This document shows, in pieces, positions 54,336 through 64,000 of a stretch of 64,000 nt of DNA. Both the position numbers and the translations under genes were made by a program. Source of the stretch: Cynocephalus volans (lineage: Eukaryota; Chordata; Mammalia; Dermoptera; Cynocephalidae); NCBI RefSeq assembly GCF_027409185.1, contig NC_084462.1, positions 21,675,577 to 21,739,576 of the forward strand, read 5' to 3'. The notes below the pieces were generated by a model. That model made no database searches. It saw only the letters and a list, made by a program, of their open reading frames with translations, and was not told the DNA's origin. The stretch's first letter is position 1; each line of letters begins with the position of its first letter.

Positions 54336-54369
54336 GGGTGCAGAGTAAAAAGTGTGAAGTTTTAAACAG
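54336..54369 (+). repeat. 34-base direct repeat, copy 1
   Basis: GGGTGCAGAGTAAAAAGTGT, GAAGTTTTAAACA: matches copy 2 at about 55709-55742 with a single mismatch. Confidence 0.7.
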
Positions 54370-55102
54370 GAGAATCCTCAGTTACTCCCAGGAGTCCTCA
54401 GCTCTCAGGGTCGGCCAGAGAATAGCGTTCATGTGCCACCTGGAAACTAGCCTAATGAGAATTTCCTGGCTTGATACTGCCCAACCCTAATGACAAGCTT
54501 GTAACAGGACCCCTGAGGCTAGCCTCAAATGTTAAGGCAATTCTAGGTGTAATCAGCTCAGGTGGTATCACATAAGAGCCAGGAAAACAGTGGCTGAGAA
54601 AGACAAGAGAGAGGTGGCAGCAAGTTGGGTGAGAGCAGACAAGTCTCTGAAAGCTTGTTTTCTGAGAAAAAAAAAACTTGGAAATGGATTTGTTTGTGCT
54701 AAACCAGCACAGCAGGGCTCCTGCGCTTTATAGCCCATGATGGCCACACACTTTGTTCTGTTTAGTACTGCTTGCTTTTACTTAAATCTCTTAGGGCAAT
54801 CTAACACCCAGTAGCAGAAAACACATCAGTAAGAGTGGTTTTGTACTGGCTAAAATCTCTTCATATTAATTTTGAAGTAAAAAAAAAAATCCCAGCATGA
54901 CAATGCCATTTATTTGTGACTTTAAAAACAAAACCCAAAACCTGGTTTCCCTGTTTGCTTATGCACACCACCAGGGGCTTGCTCTGCGCCTGATGGGACT
55001 GGAAATCTTTTGAAAAGCCCTCAGTCCTCAGCTTGCTTTCATCCCTTTATCTTGCTGAGAAAAAAACACACCCACACATCAGCAGATGATGAGAAATGTG
55101 TC

Positions 55103-55108
55103 TTTATT
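55103..55108 (-). terminator. OCM: OCM poly(A) signal
   Basis: AATAAA on the - strand, about 240 bases after the stop codon. First canonical signal downstream of the CDS. Confidence 0.6.
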
Positions 55109-55347
55109 GGGTGATTTTAAAAGGCATTGCCTGCGGAGAACCTTACAGAAGTCATCAGGGCATACCCACCACCAAAAAGTCACGAATGACTGTTTTATCA
55201 CCTCACTAAAACAACGAGCACATTGCAGAAGCCTTTCAGGGGGAATTAAATAAGTTATGGGTAGGATGTGGAGTTTCCCATTCCCGGGGCTTTGGAGGCC
55301 TTCCAGATGATTGTCCCTTCCTCTCTTTTCTCCATAGACTGGCGCCT

Positions 55348-58200
<2,853 letters not shown>

Positions 58201-58207
58201 TTTCCAC

Positions 58208-58844
58208 CTAGTCACACAGAATAAACGAGATGTGGTGAATGACAAGCAGGAACACACACATCCAGGGGAATACACTCTCCTAGGTCCGCTGAAACTGTAT
58301 ATTTGTCTAGAATTTAAAAAATGCAGTAAGCGTGGTGTCATAGTATTGAATGATGGGACAGAATATCCAAACAAAAACCAGATACTGAAAAGATCCCAGT
58401 CCTTTTTACCTCTGTGCCCTCTCCTGAATATATTCCAAAGACAAAATAAAAAACACCACCTAAAGAACTATTCAATTCAATTTTCTTATAAAAATTATAT
58501 TTACATAATCGATCACTTACATAAACAGCTACAAAGCATTCAAAAGTAAACCTTGTTACAAATGCACTAGCATTTTTATACCCCAGCCAGAGAGATGCAA
58601 CATTGCAAATTCCACATAGGAAATGATACAGCTTGGGCTGCTCGTAGACCTTCTGCGGAAGACATGCTATCTGTCCTGAAGGGTGGGAATCAGATGAATG
58701 AAAAGCCCATCTATCAGAGATCAAAATCCTTCCAGGTGTCAAAGCCATGGGAAAAGAGAAATTTGAGCACAGCATGGACAAGCCTAATATGAATGCCTGA
58801 AGGGAAGAAGATCCTGGGGTCTGGTAGGTCCACCAGCTACTCAC
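58208..58844 (-). other. OCM intron between the 5'UTR exon and the first coding exon
   Basis: No repeat recognised. The 178-residue antisense-of-nothing ORF (58874-58338) crosses the proposed exon/intron boundary and has no recognisable similarity. Confidence 0.4.
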
Positions 58845-58905
58845 CGTTTTAGGTCTTCTCCCAGGAAGAGTCAAGAAAAAGAGGTGAAGGAAGGAAAAAC
58901 AAATG
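58845..58905 (-). other. OCM: probable OCM untranslated exon 1
   Basis: A strong donor (CG/GTGAGT, exon end 58845) lies about 27-60 bases downstream of where a transcript from the TATA box at 58932-58937 would start. No ATG precedes the donor in the predicted exon. Inferred from signals, not from transcripts. Confidence 0.5.
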
Positions 58906-58931
58906 TGCTTTTGCTGCCTGACTGACCTACC

Positions 58932-58937
58932 TTTATA
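58932..58937 (-). promoter_or_regulatory. OCM: TATA box, probable OCM promoter
   Basis: TATAAA on the - strand, with a start expected near 58905 and a donor 60 bases further on. There is no CpG-rich region here, which fits a tissue-restricted gene in contrast to CCZ1. Confidence 0.5.
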
Positions 58938-59649
58938 GGACTGAAAAGGTGATAGTTACAACCTCTTAGATTTCCTTTTCAAGGATCAAGTGGATGTAGC
59001 TCAAATGTCTTGTCTTACTAATTAAACCTCTTTTTTTTTTTTTTTTCTATTTATATCTTAAGAGAATGTGGGTAGGAACAGCCAATTTTCAAAAAACAAA
59101 CCTCAACAAACCTTTGCTAAGGTTTCAATTCTGCAAACAAATCCCATTGGTGAAGCGTGGAGAAGATACTAGAGGCCTGGTAAGGAGGGGGCAGTGGCTG
59201 AAATGAGAGAAACACACACAGGGGTGCTCTGTAAACTGAAAAGGCTCCCCAGATGTTAGTGACTGTTGTTTGAGGCAGGTCTGTTTTCAGCTTCTGGAAC
59301 TGTGCTCATGTAAGTCTGACCTCAATCCAAAGCAGACATACTCAAAGTAAGTGTCAATAAGTGGATACTCAAGACCCGTTCAGCAAAGGAGATGGGCCTC
59401 GTTAGGTGATTTTCCTACAAAAGTCTTGACTTTGACCTTTCCAAGCTATATCTTAAGTTGCACACACTCAGAAGGCACAAATGTGGAAAGAAAACTATTG
59501 TTCCCAACCCCAAAACTAACGGTACCTTTATGCAGAAAAAAATATCATGAGGCCAGGACTTGAGACCTCAAATTTCTTTTTGTTTTTTTTACTTTCAGGA
59601 AACATTTATTGAGCTCTTATATGGCGAGTGCTGTGCTAGACTCTTTTAA
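58938..59649. other. sequence upstream of OCM
   Basis: A MIR-like 3' fragment at 59600-59645 (AACATTTATTGAGCTCTTAT); no other element recognised. May hold OCM regulatory sequence. Confidence 0.35.
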
Positions 59650-60145
59650 TATTATTATTGTTACTATAGTAAAAAATACATAACATAAAATGTACTATCT
59701 TAACCATGTTTAGGTGTACATACAGTATAATGCTATTAACTATATGCACATTCTTTTTCTCTCTTTCTTTTTTTTCTGTAGCTGACTGGTACAGGTATTA
59801 AACCCTGAACCTTGGTGTTATTTGCACCATGCCCTAACCAACTGAGCTTACCAGCCAGCTCCTAGATGCATTTTCTTGTGCAACAGATTCTCTATAACGT
59901 TTTCAGCTTGCGAACCTGAAATTCTACGTCCACTGAACCACAACTCCCCTTCTCCCCTTCCCCCCAGCCCCTGGTAATCACCATTCTACTTTCTATTTCT
60001 AAGAGTAGGACTACTTTAGGTCCCTCATATAAGTGGAATAATGCAGTATTTGTCTTTTTGTGGCTGGCTTATTTCACTTAGCATAATGTCCTCAAGGTTT
60101 ATCCATGTCGTAGCATATGACAGAATTTTCTTCTTTTTTAAGGCT
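59650..60145 (-). mobile_element. L1 3' end, antisense, split by a SINE
   Basis: TAAAATGTACTATCTTAACC on one side and CCCTGGTAATCACCATTCTA, TTATTTCACTTAGCATAATG on the other side of the SINE at 59765. Confidence 0.75.
59765..59861 (-). mobile_element. CYN-type SINE, tRNA-Ile monomer
   Basis: Antisense: AGGTATTAAACCCTGAACC, TTGGTGTTATTTGCACCATG, CAACTGAGCTTACCAGCC. Inserted in the antisense L1. Confidence 0.8.
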
Positions 60146-60692
60146 GGACTCAAGTTTCTTAAAAGTGCAAAAATAGATCCCATGTTGCAATCAGAAACCT
60201 ATGGTGGCTTAGAAGTAGATGATTCAAGAACTCTAGAAGGGGCCCTCAGACGCTTCCCTGGGTAATACAATCTGGATGGTCATCTTCTGTTTGCCCCCAA
60301 ATATATTCCCCTACCTCCACCCCTAGTGTCATCAGTGAAAAGTTTCTCTCAGGGAGACCTCTAACATTTTTGAAATCACCAGACTTCAGATTAGCACCAT
60401 CCCTGTCTTGCCCATTTTTACTCCCCAATGCCTTGAATAGGCCTGACCAAGAGTTAGGTGCTCAATAGTTATTTGATGAATGAATAAATAAAAACAACAA
60501 AAAGAACGTGAAAACACCATTACCAACTAGCATCAACTTGCCCAGCCCTTTAAAAAGTTTCTGAAAGTAAGTCTCAAGAGTTTTGAATTAGATTTCTGAC
60601 ATTAAGTTACCATAGAAACTAGCAGAGCCCTTTCTTTCCATGCAAGTGTCCATAGAGATAAAAACATGTTTTTTAAAAAAAGATGCCCATTT

Positions 60693-60841
60693 TTTTTTTT
60701 TTTTTTTTTTTTGTCTTTTTCCATGACCGGCACTCAGCCAGGGAGTGCACCGGCCATTCTTATATAGGATCCGAACCCTTGGCGGGAGCATCGCCACGCT
60801 CCCAGCGCCACACTCTCCCGAGTGCACCACGGGCTCGGCCC
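60693..60841 (-). mobile_element. CYN-type SINE, hairpin subfamily
   Basis: Antisense copy with poly(T), CATGACCGGCACTCAGCCAG, GGATCCGAACCC, the GGGAGCATCGCCACGCTCCC hairpin, CACTCTCCCGAGTGCACCAC. Target duplication AAAGATGCCCATTT at 60679-60692 and 60842-60855. Confidence 0.92.
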
Positions 60842-61019
60842 AAAGATGCCCATTTAAATGAAAATAGCATATGGGTTTAACCAAGATACTTGAGATGTTC
60901 ATGCTGTTTTTCTGATTAAAATAAAGATAATAGAGATCCAGTAAACATGTTGTCTGAATCAACAAGGCACCCAAGATTATGTCTTGAATTCCATCGTGTG
61001 TCATCTGAAGGTCAAAATG

Positions 61020-61340
61020 TTGATTCACACAAAAGAACAAATACTGATGATTGCACTAATATGAGGTCCCTAGAGTAGTCAAATTAATAAAGACAGAAAA
61101 GAGAATGGTGGTTACCAAGGGCTGGGGGAGGGGAATGGGAAGTTGTTTAATTGGGACAGAGTTTCACTTTGGGAAGATGAAAAAATTCTGAACTTAATGT
61201 CATTGAATTGTACACTTAAGAACGATTAACATGGTAAATTTCCTGTTCTGTTTATATATGTATTTTATGTTATACATATCATGTATACTTAGGTAATGTA
61301 TATTATGTACATGTTATATATATATCAACAATTTAAAAAA
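61020..61340 (+). mobile_element. L1 3' end
   Basis: GAATGGTGGTTACCAAGGGC, TGGGGGAGGGGAATGGG, TCATTGAATTGTACACTTAA: ORF2 end and 3'UTR of an older L1. Confidence 0.75.
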
Positions 61341-61423
61341 TGTTGGTTCAGTAGTCTTCATTATTTTGGCCACCAATTCAGGAAAGAATTGATTTGAATC
61401 AATTCAAAGGAAGCAATTCAAAG

Positions 61424-62059
61424 TGTTACCAAACCCAAGTCTGGCCAGAACAGAAACAAATGACCCAAAAGTCAAGTTGTTGGTGAAATAGGAAGGTAAA
61501 TTTGTTCAGACCTGAGGAGACATCAAGCTAAGCCTCTCCCCAATAAACCTGAAGGAGATGGTCAGACTAAAGCTTTCTCCAAGACTCGGATTTACTAAAG
61601 GGTTTTTAAGGAGGAGATTGAGGGAATGGAAGACAGGAAGGGGAGACATGAGCTGTGGGGGCTACGTGTAAGAGACCAGGTGCAAGTTCTCATCAGGGCT
61701 TGTCTGGCTTCTGTTCACATCCTTGATGTTATCTGAGGGTCCTGCAGGATTTTAATTTGCTTCGGGGTGGAATCGGCAGAGCTTTATTGATGTCTTGCTT
61801 CGTTTCTCAGGGTCTGGATAGTACGTGTCTCGAGGCAAGTCAGCAGGCTATTTGGAAGACAGCTTTACATTTATGTAAATAATGCCATTCTCACCCATAA
61901 CCAAGGTTCAAAATATCAAATAACCATGGAAAAAAAAGGGAATTCAGAGAAATGCATGCTAAGAAAAAAAAAAAAAAAAAAAACTATCCTTTTTTTTTTT
62001 TTTCTAAAGCCCATGCAGTTTCAGGTCCCAACATGGCTTCAGTCCTGCTCACTCCAACA
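61424..62059 (-). mobile_element. solo LTR, same family as the 32984-36964 element
   Basis: 636 bases; on the - strand it begins TGTTGGAGTGAGCAGGACTG and ends GGTAACA, flanked by AAAG at 61420-61423 and 62060-62063. Shares GACTGAAGCCATGTTGGGAC and the later LTR blocks (TCTGAGTCTTGG, TTTGACTTTTGGGTCATTTG) with the other two LTRs. Confidence 0.85.
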
Positions 62060-62109
62060 AAAGGAATTCAAAGAAATCAATTCAAAGGAAGATTTGAAAG
62101 CAGAAGACC

Positions 62110-62235
62110 TTATTTTGAGGCCCAACTCTGTCCTTTTCTAGCTGTGTGACGTTGGGCCTCAGTTTCTCTTGTAGGAAGCAGGATTAATGCAAGCACCTGC
62201 TCTGTCAATTTTCCTAGGGTTCCTTTGAGGATCAA
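62110..62235 (+). mobile_element. MIR SINE
   Basis: CAACTCTGTCCTTTTCTAGC, TGTGTGACGTTGGGCCTCAG, TTTCTC, then GGTTCCTTTGAGGATCAAGG. Confidence 0.7.
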
Positions 62236-62679
62236 GGATCAACCACAGATCTGCAAACATTTGGAGAAGTCTCAGAGCCCCTGCTGAATCCCACCTCTGT
62301 CCTGGGATTGCAATAAGATTTCATCTGGTGTCTTCATTCCACTTGATTAGTAGGGGGCTTCCTGGAGGAGGATGATTAGGGGATGGGGTCAATCAGCAAT
62401 GTGCACAGTAAGGAAGAATAACAGCCCAAGACAGGGAACTTGGCCAGACCCGGTTGGGCTTTGTATTTGGACTTTGCTCCTGCCAGTGGCCCTGGACTCT
62501 CAGACCACACTTCCGTTTCAGGCGTTTAGTGCTGTCCCCAATCGATCCACCTGTCCCGTGCCCTCACTGTGCCTCTAATTCCTCAGACTCCTTCTACCCA
62601 GAGCCCACACATTGATCGCCTGCTGTTAGTGGAGTGCTCTGACAACTCTCCTGGCTGTCTTATTGGGGACAAAACTCTT

Positions 62680-62849
62680 TTTTTTTTTTTTTTTTAAAGA
62701 TGACCGGTAAGGGGATCTTAACCCTTGACTTGGTGTTGTTAGCACCACACTCAGCCAGTGAGCGAACCGGCCATCCGTATATGGGATCCGAACCCGGGGC
62801 CTTGGTGTTATCAGCACCGCACTCTCCCGAGTGAGCCACGGGCCGGCCC
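62680..62849 (-). mobile_element. CYN-type SINE, tRNA-Ile dimer
   Basis: Two tRNA-like units in antisense: GATCTTAACCCTTGACTTGG/TTAGCACCACACTCAGCCAG and GGATCCGAACCCGGGGCC/TATCAGCACCGCACTCTCCC. Target duplication GGGGACAAAACTCTT at 62665-62679 and 62850-62864. Confidence 0.92.
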
Positions 62850-62889
62850 GGGGACAAAACTCTTGAACACATCTGAGACCCTCTTTCCA

Positions 62890-64000
62890 AAATGTACAAT
62901 GTTCTAGTTAAGAGCCCAGCTGATCCGCTTCCATATTCTCTCAACAGACATCACTTCCTCAATATCTCTCAACTTCTCATTCTCTTCATGTCCCACTGTC
63001 ACTATCCTAACCCAAGCCACCAGCATCTCTTTGGGGAACAACTACAGTGGGCTCCTCGTTGGCCAGCCCTCATCTACTTGGGCTCCCCTCCAATCTAGCC
63101 AGGCAGATCTTTTAAAAACCCAGTTGTATTGATTTCCTTGGGCTGCCATAACAAAGTCCCACAAATTGGGTGGCTTAAAAAAACAGAAATGTATTATCTC
63201 ACAGTTCTGGAGACCAGAAATCCAAAATCAAGGTGTTGGCAGGGCCACACTCCCTCTGGATTCTCTAGGGAGGATCCTTCTGTTCCTCTTCTAGCTTTGG
63301 TGTTTGCTGGCAACCCTTGGTGTTCCTTGGCTTATAGCCATATCATTCCAATCTCTGTCTCTGTTGTGACATGGCCATCTGCTCCCTTTGTGTCCTCTTC
63401 TTATTGGATTGAGGGTCCACCCTACGCCAGTATGACCTCATCTTAACCAATTGCATCTGCGATGACCCTATATCTAAATAAGGTCACATTCTGAAGTCCT
63501 GGGGGTTAGGACTTCAACATAACTTTTTAGGGTACACAGTTCAACCTATAACACCAAGCAGATGGCTCCCCTGTCTTCCCACACCCAACCCCCAAGTTCA
63601 TTACTAGCTTCCACATGTTCTTAGAATAAAGACAAAAGTCTTCACCATGGCCTTGAAGGTTCTGCATGATCTGCCCCCTTCGGACTTCTCCAGCCTCATC
63701 TCACATCATCCTCCTATCCACGAGTCCCAGCAGTCCTTTCAATTTGTCACCCTCTCTCCAACCATGGCCCTTTGAATGTACTGTTTTCTTTGCCTGGGAT
63801 ACTTTCTTCTTCCTCTCTGCACAGATGTCTCAAACGCATCCTTTATATCTCTGTTCAGGCATCACTTCTTCCAGGGAGCCCACCCTGACTCTCCACACTA
63901 GGTCAGATTCCCACTTCATGGGCTGTGGAACCATTGTGCCTGCTCCCTTACAGCAAAATCACAGCTGCATTTTTCCACTTGTGGTTGCTTGAATAGTGTC
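62890..64000 (+). mobile_element. L2 LINE 3' part, split by an MLT1 LTR
   Basis: 62890-63123 and 63556-64000 read as consecutive L2: AGATCTTTTAAAAACCCA then CAAGCAGATGGCTCCCC, AGAATAAAGACAAAAGTC, CCTTGAAGGTTCTGCATGATCTGCCCCC, TTCCAGGGAGCCCACCCTGA. Runs past the window end. Confidence 0.75.
63124..63555 (-). mobile_element. MLT1-type MaLR LTR
   Basis: Antisense LTR: TTGGGCTGCCATAACAAAGT, GGTGGCTTAAAAAAACAGAA, CACAGTTCTGGAGACCAGAA, TATGACCTCATCTTAACCAA, AATAAGGTCACATTCTGAAG. Sits inside the L2. Confidence 0.85.

Larger units (their letters stand above)
48061..55084. other. intergenic region between CCZ1 and OCM
   Basis: Two MIRs (48395, 49005), a MITE (53141) and long stretches without recognised elements (49220-53140, 53225-55080). 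50660-51240 may be a degraded MER-type repeat. No coding potential stands out. Confidence 0.45.

Noticed and set aside
58338-58874. 178-residue ORF on the - strand
   Set aside because: It lies across the proposed OCM untranslated exon and intron, has no recognisable similarity, and mixed composition.

Overview
This is nuclear DNA from a placental mammal. It has long introns, GT-AG exons, and dispersed MIR, L2, L1, MaLR, hAT and Tigger copies. At least 13 short elements derive from tRNA-Ile (GAT-type anticodon region), in monomeric, dimeric and modified forms. SINEs of this kind are, to my knowledge, the CYN family of colugos (Dermoptera), so the likely source is Galeopterus or Cynocephalus. 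That assignment comes from recognition, not a search.

Three protein-coding genes are present. They reproduce the OCM-CCZ1-RSPH10B neighbourhood of human 7p22.1, read in reverse. (1) The 3' end of RSPH10B (radial-spoke protein of motile cilia) is on the + strand: exons at 604-691, 11225-11423 and 13465-13639, poly(A) signal at 13728. A possible extra cassette exon lies near 2956-3060. (2) A complete 15-exon CCZ1 is on the - strand, CDS 47825 down to 16428. It encodes 480 residues with every splice phase intact and has a CpG-rich promoter near 47.5-48.06 kb. CCZ1 pairs with MON1 to activate Rab7 on late endosomes. (3) A complete OCM (oncomodulin, an EF-hand Ca2+ buffer of the parvalbumin family) is on the - strand: four coding exons 58200-55348, 109 residues, plus a probable untranslated first exon with a TATA box near 58932. 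RSPH10B and CCZ1 converge tail to tail about 2.4 kb apart. OCM lies about 7 kb upstream of CCZ1 in the same orientation. The genes are neighbours by ancestry; I see no shared pathway.

The rest is intron or intergenic DNA rich in transposons. The 12-kb intron 10 of CCZ1 holds an L1 split by a Tigger (MER44-like) element, MaLR pieces with a nested L1, and a 4-kb LTR retroelement (32984-36964, target duplication CTTC) without recognisable gag or pol, itself carrying a CYN SINE. A solo LTR of the same family lies at 61424-62059 (target duplication AAAG). Other notable elements are an internally deleted L1-derived element (40332-40869), nested L1s (6.3-9.0 kb), three palindromic mariner-type MITEs, and a SINE subfamily with an extra hairpin between its A and B boxes. 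I found no clearly new cellular system; the most interesting material is the retroelements and the RSPH10B cassette exon.
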